From assembly GCA_900541965.1 (NCBI GenBank), contig UQLN01000063.1:1-24697 (forward strand): a stretch of DNA of 24,697 nucleotides, written 5' to 3'. The notes under the pieces are model-generated. The model did not search any database. It saw nothing but the letters and a program-made list of their open reading frames with translations, and had not been told where the DNA came from. The DNA is from an uncultured Parabacteroides sp. (lineage in GTDB: Bacteria; Bacteroidota; Bacteroidia; Bacteroidales; Tannerellaceae). A program made the translations under genes and the position numbers. Position 1 is the stretch's first letter. Each line of letters opens with the position of its first letter. This document shows positions 1-7,341 of the stretch, piece by piece.

Positions 1-1
1 C

Positions 2-1108
2 AAAAGCGGCTTCCCTACCACCGTACCTGCCGACCAGACGATTAAAGTCATCAATGGGCTGGCAAAAGATAAAGAAACACCTGTTACGGTAAGCTTCAGT
101 GAAGCGACAGCCTGGTTAGCGGAAGACCTTGCAGGACAGGATGAGAAAAACGACTCGTATGGTTACCGGGTGGGAACAAGTGGTAAAACGATGACTGTTT
201 CTTTCTATGGCATGTTTGCCATTCCTGAACTATCTTCTGAGATTGTTTATGATAATACATATTGCTCTACAACAAATGGTGGTAAATCATGGTTAGGAAA
301 TATCACATATAAAGAAACAAAGATTGAAAACAACCGCCGCAAATATACTTACAACCTAGTTGTGACTAATTCAAGCGGGACAGATGCCGAATATCAACTT
401 CACAAAGCGACAATAAATATCAAACATAAAGGAAGCAATATCAAATCTTACACCATTTGGCGGGGTGCTTCTTACTATGGTTATCCTGCCGGAGATGGCA
501 GCCCGTATTATACAGCTATCAAGAAAGGAGGCTATTGGTGGGCTCCCGTCAATTGCGGGGCTACACGTGTGGCACAAGCTAACGATGCGAAAAACGTGAT
601 AATAGCCGGAACCGGCAATTTCTATCAATGGGGACGTGCTGATTACTCAAACCAGGAAAGTTCCGTAGCATCCGGTCCCATAAGCAATTCAAAACCGAAC
701 AATCATGTTTTCTATAATGCAGGTAGTCCTCCTTACGACTGGTTAACACCTAAAAATAACACTTTATGGAACGGTAGTAGCAAAGGGACAAACGACCCTT
801 GCCCTTCAGGATACCGTGTGCCGACTCAAAGCGAATCACAGGCTATCGGAAACGCGACAACTTGGAGCGATGGCTTATTCAAAGTAAATGCAGATAGTGG
901 TTATCCCCAACTTGTTCTGCCTGCTGCGGGCTTTCGTAATGGCAGTGGTGGAGGATTCAACAGACAGGGCGAGATTGGCTACTACTGGCAATCGTCGATT
1001 CCGTCAGGCGGTACAACTGCCCATCGCATGAGCTTTAATAGTAAAACACTCATTCAGGACGCAGGCAATCGATCTACAGGACATCCTGTTAGGTGTATCA
1101 AACAATAA
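2..1108 (+). CDS. FISUMP-like Bacteroidetes surface protein, 5' truncated by window edge
   Basis: The reading frame is open from base 2 to a TAA ending at 1108 (368 residues visible), so the true start lies outside the window. The in-frame GTG at 170 is not a credible start because homogeneous coding sequence continues upstream of it. The visible N-terminal part (about residues 1-150) is rich in beta-type sequence with many Thr, Ser and Asn, as in Ig-like or fimbrillin-like modules. The C-terminal part (about 170-368) has the hallmarks of the FISUMP-type domain: GGYWWAPVNCG, GNFYQWGRA, DPCPSGYRVPT, LPAAGFRNGSGGG, GYYWQSS and a terminal GHPVRCIKQ. Such domains end exported Bacteroidetes cell-surface proteins; ligand and exact role are unknown. 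No signal peptide is visible because the 5' end is missing. Two hairpins follow the stop codon. Family assignment is by motif recognition; function is unassigned. Confidence 0.8.
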   Translation, partial: KSGFPTTVPADQTIKVINGLAKDKETPVTVSFSEATAWLAEDLAGQDEKNDSYGYRVGTSGKTMTVSFYGMFAIPELSSEIVYDNTYCSTTNGGKSWLGNITYKETKIENNRRKYTYNLVVTNSSGTDAEYQLHKATINIKHKGSNIKSYTIWRGASYYGYPAGDGSPYYTAIKKGGYWWAPVNCGATRVAQANDAKNVIIAGTGNFYQWGRADYSNQESSVASGPISNSKPNNHVFYNAGSPPYDWLTPKNNTLWNGSSKGTNDPCPSGYRVPTQSESQAIGNATTWSDGLFKVNADSGYPQLVLPAAGFRNGSGGGFNRQGEIGYYWQSSIPSGGTTAHRMSFNSKTLIQDAGNRSTGHPVRCIKQ

Positions 1109-1113
1109 AAACA

Positions 1114-1153
1114 GGCAGGCAAATTTACCAAGGCTTATCTTCAATTGCCTGCC
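1114..1153 (+). terminator. Hairpin 6 bases after the surface-protein stop codon
   Basis: A perfect 9-bp inverted repeat, GGCAGGCAA at 1114-1122 and TTGCCTGCC at 1145-1153, with a 22-base loop. It has no T-run directly after it, so it may slow transcription or protect the mRNA 3' end rather than terminate on its own. A second, better hairpin follows at 1189-1219. Confidence 0.45.
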
Positions 1154-1188
1154 AATACAGCAAATGGAGACAAACCTGAAGAATTATA

Positions 1189-1219
1189 AAAGGGGCTGTC
1201 CAAGTCAGATAGCCCCTTT
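1189..1219. terminator. Bidirectional terminator between the surface protein and thioredoxin genes
   Basis: Perfect 9-bp stem AAAGGGGCT (1189-1197) / AGCCCCTTT (1211-1219) with a 13-base loop, between two convergent genes. A-rich sequence on the left and T-rich sequence on the right allow it to serve both strands. Confidence 0.75.
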
Positions 1220-1238
1220 ACTATAAATAATTATCAAC

Positions 1239-1538
1239 TTAATCTATAAACTTTTTCAATTGCTGTATCAAAGCATTCTTATCCATCACTCCGGAAGTAC
1301 GCCAAAGTATCTCTCCCTTTTTAAAGACGATTAATGTAGGAACAGCCTGAATCCTGTACTGGGCGGACAAGGCTTCATTCTTATCCACATCGATCTTCAA
1401 TACACGTATCTGTCCGATTAATTCTTTTCCCACAGCTTCCACTGTCGGGCTCAATACTTTACAAGGACCGCACCAGGTAGCGAAGAAGTCAACCAATACC
1501 GGTTTATCGCCATGTATAATGTCATTAAAAGTTTCCAT
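1239..1538 (-). CDS. trxA: Thioredoxin
   Basis: A 99-residue single-domain thioredoxin, a cytosolic dithiol reductant for ribonucleotide reductase, peroxidases and other oxidised proteins. The redox motif WCGPCK places the active cysteines at residues 23 and 26, and the cis-proline motif AVPT puts Pro at 67. FFATWCGPC and the DVDKN segment (about 51-54) are typical of the family, and the length is close to the usual 100-110 residues. There is no signal peptide, so it is cytoplasmic. The start is supported by an AGGAGA Shine-Dalgarno-like sequence just upstream of the ATG on the minus strand. It is transcribed divergently from topB and converges on the surface protein gene with a shared terminator. 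Bacteroidales carry several thioredoxins, so whether this is the principal TrxA cannot be decided here. Confidence 0.93.
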   Translation of the reverse strand: METFNDIIHGDKPVLVDFFATWCGPCKVLSPTVEAVGKELIGQIRVLKIDVDKNEALSAQYRIQAVPTLIVFKKGEILWRTSGVMDKNALIQQLKKFID

Positions 1539-1651
1539 GTTTTTTCTCCTATTTTGTTTTGTACGTATAACATAGATTATGAATCTACTTACCTATACAA
1601 CATTAATCTGTATGACAATGTTTACAGCGGGCAAAGTTCGTAATTTTTTCC

Positions 1652-1659
1652 TACTTTTG
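1652..1659 (+). promoter_or_regulatory. Candidate -7 promoter element for topB
   Basis: TACTTTTG matches the Bacteroidales sigma-ABfr -7 consensus TAnnTTTG and lies about 30 bases before the ATG at 1690. No convincing TTTG -33 element is seen at the expected distance. The site lies downstream of 1579, the first in-frame ATG, which supports the 1690 start. Confidence 0.6.
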
Positions 1660-1689
1660 TATGCTTATTACGAAAGGATTAGTTTACAG

Positions 1690-3756
1690 ATGAAAGTATG
1701 TATTGCTGAAAAGCCCAGTGTAGCACGCGAAATAGCCGAAGTACTCGGGGCGACGAAAAAGATGAACGGATATATCGAAGGAAACGGATACCAGGTAACC
1801 TGGACATTCGGTCATCTCTGTACACTAAAAGAACCTCAGGAATATACCGAAAGCTGGAAACGATGGAGCCTCAGCGCCCTTCCTATGATTCCCCCCCGCT
1901 TTGGTATCAAGCTGATTAATAATCCTACCTACGAGCAACAGTTCAAAGTGATTGAAAACCTGATGCAAAATGCAGAAATGGTTATCAATTGCGGTGATGC
2001 CGGACAGGAAGGAGAACTTATACAACGTTGGGTGATGCAAAAAGCCGGATGTAAATGCCCGGTTTATCGCCTATGGATTTCTTCTCTTACCGAAGAGGCT
2101 ATCCGCGAAGGTTTCCAGAAGCTAAAGGACCAGACAGAATTTGCCAAACTATATGAAGCCGGGCTTTCAAGAGCAATAGGCGACTGGTTGTTGGGAATGA
2201 ATGCCACCCGTTTATATACCATTAAATATGGTCAGAACCGGCAAGTGCTTTCTATCGGAAGAGTCCAGACTCCTACCCTTGCCTTGATAGTGAACCGGCA
2301 AGCTGAAATCGATAATTTCAAACCGGAACCTTACTGGGAATTGAAAACGGTCTACCGTAATACGAGCTTTTCCGCAACCAAAGGTAAATTTACGAAGAAA
2401 GAAGAAGGGGAAGCATTTCTGGAAATCGTACAACAGGAAGATTTTACCGTCACCAGCATATCCGAAAAGAAAGGGAAAGAATATGCCCCCCGCCTTTTCG
2501 ACCTTACCTCATTGCAGGTGGAATGCAATAAAAAGTTCGCTTTCACTGCCGATGATACATTAAAGTTAATCCAATCGCTTTACGAAAAAAAGGTAACGAC
2601 TTATCCTCGTGTAGATACGACTTTTCTGAGTGAGGATATCTATCCGAAAGTACCGGCTACATTAAAAGGGCTGGTCGACTATACCGAACTGACAGCTCCG
2701 CTCCTGCAAGCTAAAATCAGGAAAGACAAAAGAGTATTTGATAACTCGAAGGTGACAGACCACCATGCTATCATTCCTACCGGAGTTCCGGCACGTAACC
2801 TGACAGAGAATGAGAAGAAGGTATACGACCTGGTAACACGTCGCTTCATCGCTGCATTTTATCCGGATTGCGAAATATCGACCACTACCGTATTAGGCAA
2901 AGTCGGAAAGGTTGAATTTAAGGTAACGGGAAAGCAAATCCTTAAACCCGGATGGCGTGTTGTATTCGGTGCCGAGCAGAAAGATCCAGATGCCGAGCAG
3001 AACGAGGAAGAAGGTGTACTTCCTGAGTTCGTGAAAGGCGAAAGCGGTCCGCATAAACCTACTTTGGGAGAGAAATGGACACAGCCTCCCAAACCTTATA
3101 CGGAAGCAACTCTGCTCCGTGCGATGGAAACAGCCGGTAAACTGGTTGATAACGATGAACTGCGGGATGCCTTGAAAGAAAACGGTATCGGCCGTCCTTC
3201 CACCCGTGCAGCTATTATAGAAACATTATTCAAACGTAACTACATCCGTAAGGAACGAAAGAACTTGTATCCTACCGCTACCGGTGTGGAACTGATTGGT
3301 ACGATTCACGAAGAGTTACTAAAAAGTGCGGAACTGACCGGTCTTTGGGAGAAAAAACTCCGCCAGATTGAACGGGGAACCTATGAAGCCCGTACGTTCC
3401 TTGAAGAGCTGAAAGTTATGGTACAACAAGTGGTTTTCAATGTCTTATCCGACCAGACTGGACGAACCATCACAATTGAAACACCAGCAAAGGAAGCTCC
3501 TAAGGAAGAAAAAGAAAAGAAAGAGAAAAAGCCCCGTAAACCTCGTACAAAAAAAGAAGTACAGCCAGAGAGCACAGAGCAACCTCCGGCAAAACCCATA
3601 TGTCCTGTTTGCAAAAAAGGAAGTATCCTACGTGGCAAAACGGCTTATGGCTGTTCCGAGTATAAGAATGGTTGTGCTTTCCGGATGGATTATGCTACTT
3701 ACGGCGAAGGACTGAGTGATGAGGAGCTGATAAAAATCATCAAGGAACTTGGATAA
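1690..3756 (+). CDS. topB: DNA topoisomerase III (type IA)
   Basis: A 688-residue type IA topoisomerase that cuts one strand, passes another through and reseals it; it decatenates replication and recombination intermediates. The Toprim domain at the N-terminus starts with MKVCIAEKPSVA and carries the acidic motif DAGQEGE (Asp103, Glu107, Glu109). The catalytic tyrosine is Tyr305 in TTYPRVDTTFL. A GIGRPST motif of the type IA core lies near 500. The C-terminus has a Lys/Glu/Pro-rich linker (about 600-635) and one four-Cys zinc ribbon (CPVC...C...C). ATG 1690 is chosen over the in-frame ATG at 1579 because the family begins at MKVCIAEKP and a -7 box lies between the two. Many Bacteroidales topoisomerase III copies sit on conjugative elements, but no mobile genes flank this one, so it appears to be the housekeeping copy. 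Confidence 0.95.
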   Translation: MKVCIAEKPSVAREIAEVLGATKKMNGYIEGNGYQVTWTFGHLCTLKEPQEYTESWKRWSLSALPMIPPRFGIKLINNPTYEQQFKVIENLMQNAEMVINCGDAGQEGELIQRWVMQKAGCKCPVYRLWISSLTEEAIREGFQKLKDQTEFAKLYEAGLSRAIGDWLLGMNATRLYTIKYGQNRQVLSIGRVQTPTLALIVNRQAEIDNFKPEPYWELKTVYRNTSFSATKGKFTKKEEGEAFLEIVQQEDFTVTSISEKKGKEYAPRLFDLTSLQVECNKKFAFTADDTLKLIQSLYEKKVTTYPRVDTTFLSEDIYPKVPATLKGLVDYTELTAPLLQAKIRKDKRVFDNSKVTDHHAIIPTGVPARNLTENEKKVYDLVTRRFIAAFYPDCEISTTTVLGKVGKVEFKVTGKQILKPGWRVVFGAEQKDPDAEQNEEEGVLPEFVKGESGPHKPTLGEKWTQPPKPYTEATLLRAMETAGKLVDNDELRDALKENGIGRPSTRAAIIETLFKRNYIRKERKNLYPTATGVELIGTIHEELLKSAELTGLWEKKLRQIERGTYEARTFLEELKVMVQQVVFNVLSDQTGRTITIETPAKEAPKEEKEKKEKKPRKPRTKKEVQPESTEQPPAKPICPVCKKGSILRGKTAYGCSEYKNGCAFRMDYATYGEGLSDEELIKIIKELG

Positions 3757-3808
3757 TAGATTTGGAACACAAAGATTGCATTCTTAATCCATACTAAGCC
3801 AAAATATG

Positions 3809-3816
3809 TACTTTTG
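3809..3816 (+). promoter_or_regulatory. Candidate -7 promoter element for the Nudix gene
   Basis: TACTTTTG fits TAnnTTTG exactly and lies 32 bases before the ATG at 3849, in the short gap after topB. No clear -33 TTTG at normal spacing. It suggests the Nudix gene has its own promoter rather than only reading through from topB. Confidence 0.55.
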
Positions 3817-3848
3817 CATGTGCAATAAAAATAATAGTTTATCAATCT

Positions 3849-4340
3849 ATGAAAGAAGAATGGTTCCCTCTCGTTAACGAAGCGGGCGAAACAATAGGGA
3901 AAGTAACGCGCAAAGAATGCCATAGCGGTTCCAAATTATTACATCCGGTCGTTCATCTGCATATCTTCAATGATACGGGTGACTTATATTTGCAGAAACG
4001 GTCTATGACCAAAGATATTCAACCCGGAAAATGGGATACGGCAGTAGGCGGCCATGTCGATTTAGGCGAAACAGTAGAAGAAGCACTACGCCGGGAAGTA
4101 CGGGAAGAGTTGGGTATCACCGATTTCATTCCTCAACTTATTACCCGCTATATCTTTGAATCCGAAATTGAAAAGGAACTGGTCCACTCATTCCGCACTA
4201 TTTATAATGGAACAATTACCCCTGACCCTTCCGAATTGGATGGAGGACGTTTTTGGACAGCAAAAGAGATAAAAGACAATTTAGGGAAAAACATTTTCAC
4301 TCCTAACTTTGAAAAAGAATACCAACGCCTTTTCTTATAA
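3849..4340 (+). CDS. Nudix hydrolase (IPP isomerase-like / YfcD-like subgroup)
   Basis: A 163-residue single Nudix-fold enzyme. The full Nudix box GX5EX7REUXEEXGU is present at residues 68-90 (GGHVDLGE ... REVREELGI), so the Mg-binding catalytic glutamates are intact. The preceding HPVVHLHIF ... LYLQKRS segment resembles the isopentenyl-diphosphate isomerase-like and YfcD-like Nudix subgroup rather than MutT or ADP-ribose pyrophosphatases. The substrate, presumably a nucleoside- or isoprenoid-diphosphate derivative, cannot be read from sequence. It lies 92 bases downstream of topB on the same strand and is followed by the palindrome array at 4360-4429. There is no DNA-binding domain, so it is not an NrtR-type Nudix regulator of the distant xyl genes. 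Confidence 0.88.
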   Translation: MKEEWFPLVNEAGETIGKVTRKECHSGSKLLHPVVHLHIFNDTGDLYLQKRSMTKDIQPGKWDTAVGGHVDLGETVEEALRREVREELGITDFIPQLITRYIFESEIEKELVHSFRTIYNGTITPDPSELDGGRFWTAKEIKDNLGKNIFTPNFEKEYQRLFL

Positions 4341-4359
4341 ACCGGGAATACATACCCCA

Positions 4360-4429
4360 TTTTTAAAACATAGGTGTTTTGAATGCAAAGCATATATGTT
4401 TTGAAATCAAAACACCTATGTTTTAAAAA
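4360..4429. repeat. Three 16-bp palindromes at exact 22-bp spacing inside a 23-bp perfect inverted repeat
   Basis: Three copies of AAAACA-N4-TGTTTT start at 4365, 4387 and 4409, exactly 22 bp apart: AAAACATAGGTGTTTT, AAAGCATATATGTTTT and AAAACACCTATGTTTT. The outer copies are reverse complements of each other, so the array is also one perfect 23-bp inverted repeat (4360-4382 with 4407-4429) around a 24-base loop. It sits between the stop codons of two convergent genes (4340 and 4445). It could be a terminator for both, an array of binding sites for a dimeric protein on one helix face, or a dispersed repeat family. Which of these cannot be decided from one copy. Confidence 0.85.
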
Positions 4430-4444
4430 CGACTGTAAAGAGTA

Positions 4445-5107
4445 TTAAAGCAACACTTTATTGGAAATGACGTAACACTCGTCATTCAACAATCGAAGCG
4501 CTTCTTTTTTCATTTCTTCGGGAACCGGAGTAACCGCCCCTTCGCTGATAGAAATAATAAAATCTTCATGTTCCCTGCGGTACACATCCAACATACGGTT
4601 GGCAAAAAAGAATAATGTAGTATAATGGATATTTGCCAGGCGATCGCACATCTTTACAAACGAAGCGAATTTCGTATTCCGGATTCCTTCATAATAGGCG
4701 GCATTGGCTCTTTCTTTCCGGTTACGTCCCTTTTCATTTGTTAAAGCATAAACGATTTCAGGAACATCCCAGCGGATTTGCTGGAGAATATTTTCGGGTA
4801 AAATGAACCCTTCTACCTTAAATTCGGAAATAAACCTTACCAGGTCATTAAATGTCAAACGGGCATCTTCGATAGAATCGTGCAGGTAAGCGGCAGCATA
4901 GAGGATTAATATATCTTCTTCAGTCTTTGCAACCAGATAACCGTACCGGGAGACATAGGATGCAGTCATCTTCAAGTGAAAACCATACGGCAACATATCT
5001 CCATATTTCTGATTCACCCGGTCATGAATTTCGAATGCGGCTGCTTCAAAACCTTTTATCCAGGCATAATTGCGGGCTACTATTTCAACAAAGTCATTTT
5101 TTATCAT
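4445..5107 (-). CDS. HD-domain phosphohydrolase resembling the SpoT/MESH1 (p)ppGpp hydrolase domain
   Basis: A 220-residue cytosolic protein consisting essentially of one HD domain. The motif set follows the RelA/SpoT hydrolase domain: His44 (FHLKM), His76-Asp77 followed by Glu80-Asp81 (AAYLHDSIED), and Asp155/Asn159 (KMCDRLANI), the last pair with the same four-residue spacing as the catalytic Asp and Asn of SpoT-type enzymes. The synthetase, TGS and ACT domains of a full Rel protein are absent, so it would be a stand-alone hydrolase, comparable to small alarmone hydrolases. A general nucleotide phosphohydrolase role is the alternative. It converges on the Nudix gene and has its own candidate promoter at 5176-5207. 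Family confidence is high; substrate confidence is low. Confidence 0.75.
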   Translation of the reverse strand: MIKNDFVEIVARNYAWIKGFEAAAFEIHDRVNQKYGDMLPYGFHLKMTASYVSRYGYLVAKTEEDILILYAAAYLHDSIEDARLTFNDLVRFISEFKVEGFILPENILQQIRWDVPEIVYALTNEKGRNRKERANAAYYEGIRNTKFASFVKMCDRLANIHYTTLFFFANRMLDVYRREHEDFIISISEGAVTPVPEEMKKEALRLLNDECYVISNKVLL

Positions 5108-5175
5108 ACTCTATGCTACTTTTTCTTTACTATCAAACGGTTATAATAGTATTGTAAATAATTAGAAAACAGCCA

Positions 5176-5207
5176 CGAAAGTATAAAATAAGCATTTAGC
5201 TACCAAA
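5176..5207 (-). promoter_or_regulatory. Promoter for the HD hydrolase gene
   Basis: On the minus strand a TTTG -33 element (complement of CAAA at 5204-5207) is followed after 20 bases by TACTTTCG (complement of 5176-5183), one mismatch from the TAnnTTTG consensus. This is one of the few places in the window with both elements at standard Bacteroidales spacing. It lies about 70 bases upstream of the ATG. Confidence 0.55.
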
Positions 5208-5265
5208 CGAAAAATGAAATATAAAAATAAAACTTCCACCAGATGCTCCTGAGACTATGCCATAT

Positions 5266-5302
5266 AAAAAAAGGCCATTCCCTGTTTTAGAGAATGACCT
5301 TT
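5266..5302 (-). terminator. Strong intrinsic terminator after the glmM-like gene
   Basis: Read on the minus strand, AAAGGTCATTC and GAATGGCCTTT form an 11-bp stem with one G-U pair (positions 5292-5302 and 5270-5280) around an 11-base loop. It runs straight into a T tract (complement of the seven A's at 5266-5272). It closes the rpe-to-glmM block. Confidence 0.9.
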
Positions 5303-5326
5303 CGTTTATATGTATATCCGATATGA

Positions 5327-6715
5327 TTACTTACACATTTCGTTGATAATATGAATCAACTCCCCTCCTATCTCTTCAGCTTCTTTCATTGTGTGAGCTT
5401 CCGAGTAGATACGGATAATCGGTTCGGTATTACTTTTACGCAGGTGTACCCATTTATCCGGGAAATCAATCTTTACACCATCTATATCAGTAATGTCATA
5501 TTGAGAGAATTTCTCCTTCACTTTAGCAAGGATTGCATCCACGTTAATCTCCGGAGTAAGTTGTACCTTCTGTTTAGAGATAAAATACGGAGGATAGCTG
5601 GCACGCAATTCGCTCGTTTTCATTTTTTTCTTTGCCAGATGACTCAGGAATAATGCGATACCTACCAAAGCATCACGCCCGTAATGGCTTGCCGGATAGA
5701 TAACACCGCCATTGCCTTCGCCACCGATAATAGCATTTGTCGCTTTCATTTTAGCAACAACATTCACTTCACCTACGGCAGCCGCATTATATTCGCCGCC
5801 ATGGGCACGGGTTACATCACGCAAAGCACGGCTCGAACTTAAATTACTTACCGTATTACCCGGAGTATGAGCCAATACATAATCGGCAACAGCCACCAAA
5901 GTATATTCTTCGCCAAACATTTCACCGTTTTCACTGACAATAGCCAAACGGTCTACATCCGGGTCAACAACAAAACCGACATCAGCCTTTGCCTGTTTCA
6001 TCAAAGCGGATATTTCTGTCAGGTTTTCCGGTAGTGGTTCCGGATTATGGGAGAAGTTTCCATGAGGCGCACAATGCAGTTTAAAGATTTCCTTTACACC
6101 CAGTGCTTGCAATAAGTCCGGTAATACAATACCGCCTACAGAGTTTACACAATCGATTGCTACGCGGAAGTTGGCAGCTTTGATAGCTTCCACATCCACC
6201 AAGTCCAGATTGAGTACACTCTCGATATGTTTTTGTTTATATGAATTGTCTACGATAACTTTTCCAAGATGGTCGACATCAGCAAATTCAAAGCTCTCGG
6301 CTTCGGCAATAGCCAACACTTCCGCACCTTCGGCAGCATTCAGAAATTCACCGTGTTCGTTCAATAATTTCAGAGCATTCCATTGTTTCGGATTATGGCT
6401 TGCAGTAAGAATGATACCTCCGCATGCGCCTTCCATAACAACGGCTAATTCAGTAGTAGGAGTTGTAGCTAAATCAATGTCAACCACATCAAATCCCATA
6501 CCAGTCAATGTACCTAAGACAACCTGTTTTACCATCGGACCGGAGATACGGGCATCACGACCTACTACGATCTTATTTGTTGTCACCTTTGTGTTTTTCT
6601 TTATGAATGTAGCATAAGCTGCCACAAACTTAACTATAGCCAATGGATTCAGCCCGTCTTCCGGATTTCCTCCAATTGTGCCACGGATACCAGAAATAGA
6701 TTTAATCAGTGTCAT
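5327..6715 (-). CDS. glmM: Alpha-D-phosphohexomutase, probable phosphoglucosamine mutase
   Basis: A 462-residue member of the phosphohexomutase superfamily, which moves a phosphate between O-6 and O-1 of a sugar; in the GlmM role it supplies GlcN-1-P for UDP-GlcNAc and hence peptidoglycan and LPS. All four active-site segments are visible: phosphoserine Ser106 in TASHNPK, Mg-binding DPDVDR with Asp251, 253 and 255, the sugar-binding GGEGNGG at 331-337, and the phosphate-binding RKSNTEP at 426-432. The sugar loop and the SNTEP form differ from E. coli GlmM and are shared with phosphomannomutase/phosphoglucomutase types. The substrate is therefore the least certain part of the call. The start lies 8 bases downstream of the DUF4827 stop codon, so the two are co-transcribed. 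A strong terminator follows at 5266-5302. Confidence 0.85.
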   Translation of the reverse strand: MTLIKSISGIRGTIGGNPEDGLNPLAIVKFVAAYATFIKKNTKVTTNKIVVGRDARISGPMVKQVVLGTLTGMGFDVVDIDLATTPTTELAVVMEGACGGIILTASHNPKQWNALKLLNEHGEFLNAAEGAEVLAIAEAESFEFADVDHLGKVIVDNSYKQKHIESVLNLDLVDVEAIKAANFRVAIDCVNSVGGIVLPDLLQALGVKEIFKLHCAPHGNFSHNPEPLPENLTEISALMKQAKADVGFVVDPDVDRLAIVSENGEMFGEEYTLVAVADYVLAHTPGNTVSNLSSSRALRDVTRAHGGEYNAAAVGEVNVVAKMKATNAIIGGEGNGGVIYPASHYGRDALVGIALFLSHLAKKKMKTSELRASYPPYFISKQKVQLTPEINVDAILAKVKEKFSQYDITDIDGVKIDFPDKWVHLRKSNTEPIIRIYSEAHTMKEAEEIGGELIHIINEMCK

Positions 6716-6723
6716 ACGTTAGA

Positions 6724-7287
6724 TTATTTTAAAAATACGAACTTTATTTCTTTATAAAAAACAGGTAAGCCACTACTCTGGAAATCAGAACTCATTTGTT
6801 TAAAAGGCACAATCAGTTTTACTCGTGAACTATCGCCTACATATTTCAAAGCAGATGCCATTCCCGGAGAGATAAAGGAATTCAGGTAGTAATTCTCCAG
6901 ACCTGTATTATAACCATACTTGAATTTTACCGGATAGGTATTGTTAGAATGCGGTCCCAGATTATCCACTTCTGTCGTATCCCCATTTAAAAACAGGCGG
7001 GCTGTAAAACGAGCCATTACTTCTGTTGTATACAAAACTGCCGTATCTTTAGTACCCCGATCTATAATATTCAGATAGACTCCGTTCTCCAATTCGACAA
7101 ATTGTTTCGCTTTAAAGATTGTGTCTTTCGGAAATTCATCCAAAATCTCAAAGCCGTTTTCATCAATCAATTGGTCAATAGCTTTCCGTTCTGCATTCAA
7201 CATATCAGTATATGACTTTGTCTTGTCACACGATACCACCACCATGGCAGTAAACATAATCAACAGGATATAAAAACCTTTCTTCAT
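6724..7287 (-). CDS. DUF4827-family lipoprotein
   Basis: A 187-residue exported protein. The N-terminus MKKGFYILLIMFTAMVVVSC is a type II signal peptide with the lipidated cysteine at residue 20, so it should be anchored in a membrane, probably facing the periplasm or surface. The mature part resembles the Bacteroidetes DUF4827 family, which has no settled function; features are a predicted helix with ERKAIDQLIDENGFEIL (about 33-49) and a beta-rich remainder with LIVPFKQM near 160. It lies 54 bases after the DHH phosphoesterase and 8 bases before the phosphohexomutase, so it belongs to the same transcript. A consensus -7 box with an overlapping palindrome sits just upstream. The family call is from memory of its sequence style, not from a search. 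Confidence 0.72.
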   Translation of the reverse strand: MKKGFYILLIMFTAMVVVSCDKTKSYTDMLNAERKAIDQLIDENGFEILDEFPKDTIFKAKQFVELENGVYLNIIDRGTKDTAVLYTTEVMARFTARLFLNGDTTEVDNLGPHSNNTYPVKFKYGYNTGLENYYLNSFISPGMASALKYVGDSSRVKLIVPFKQMSSDFQSSGLPVFYKEIKFVFLK

Positions 7288-7315
7288 CTGCTATATATTA
7301 ATTGTAAATGAGCGA

Positions 7316-7329
7316 CAAATGTATACATT
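7316..7329 (-). promoter_or_regulatory. Candidate -7 element with overlapping palindrome upstream of the DUF4827 gene
   Basis: The complement of 7316-7323 is TACATTTG, a perfect TAnnTTTG match 29 bases before the ATG at 7287. It overlaps the perfect 12-bp palindrome AATGTATACATT (7318-7329). The palindrome could be a repressor site on an internal promoter or chance in AT-rich DNA. No -33 TTTG is seen. Confidence 0.4.
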
Positions 7330-7341
7330 CTCTGCCATATC

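Noticed and set aside
170..1108. GTG at 170 as the start of the first gene
   Set aside because: The same frame is open and protein-like back to base 2, so the gene is cut by the window edge.
1579..1689. Longer N-terminus for topoisomerase III starting at the first in-frame ATG
   Set aside because: The extra 37 residues do not resemble the family, which begins MKVCIAEKP, and a consensus -7 promoter box lies at 1652-1659 inside the extension.
1690..3756. topB as a marker of an integrated conjugative element
   Set aside because: Neighbouring genes are housekeeping or hydrolase genes with no tra, mob or integrase genes and no change in base composition.
4365..4424. CRISPR array
   Set aside because: Only three short palindromic units with 6-bp gaps and no spacers of protospacer length, and no cas genes nearby.
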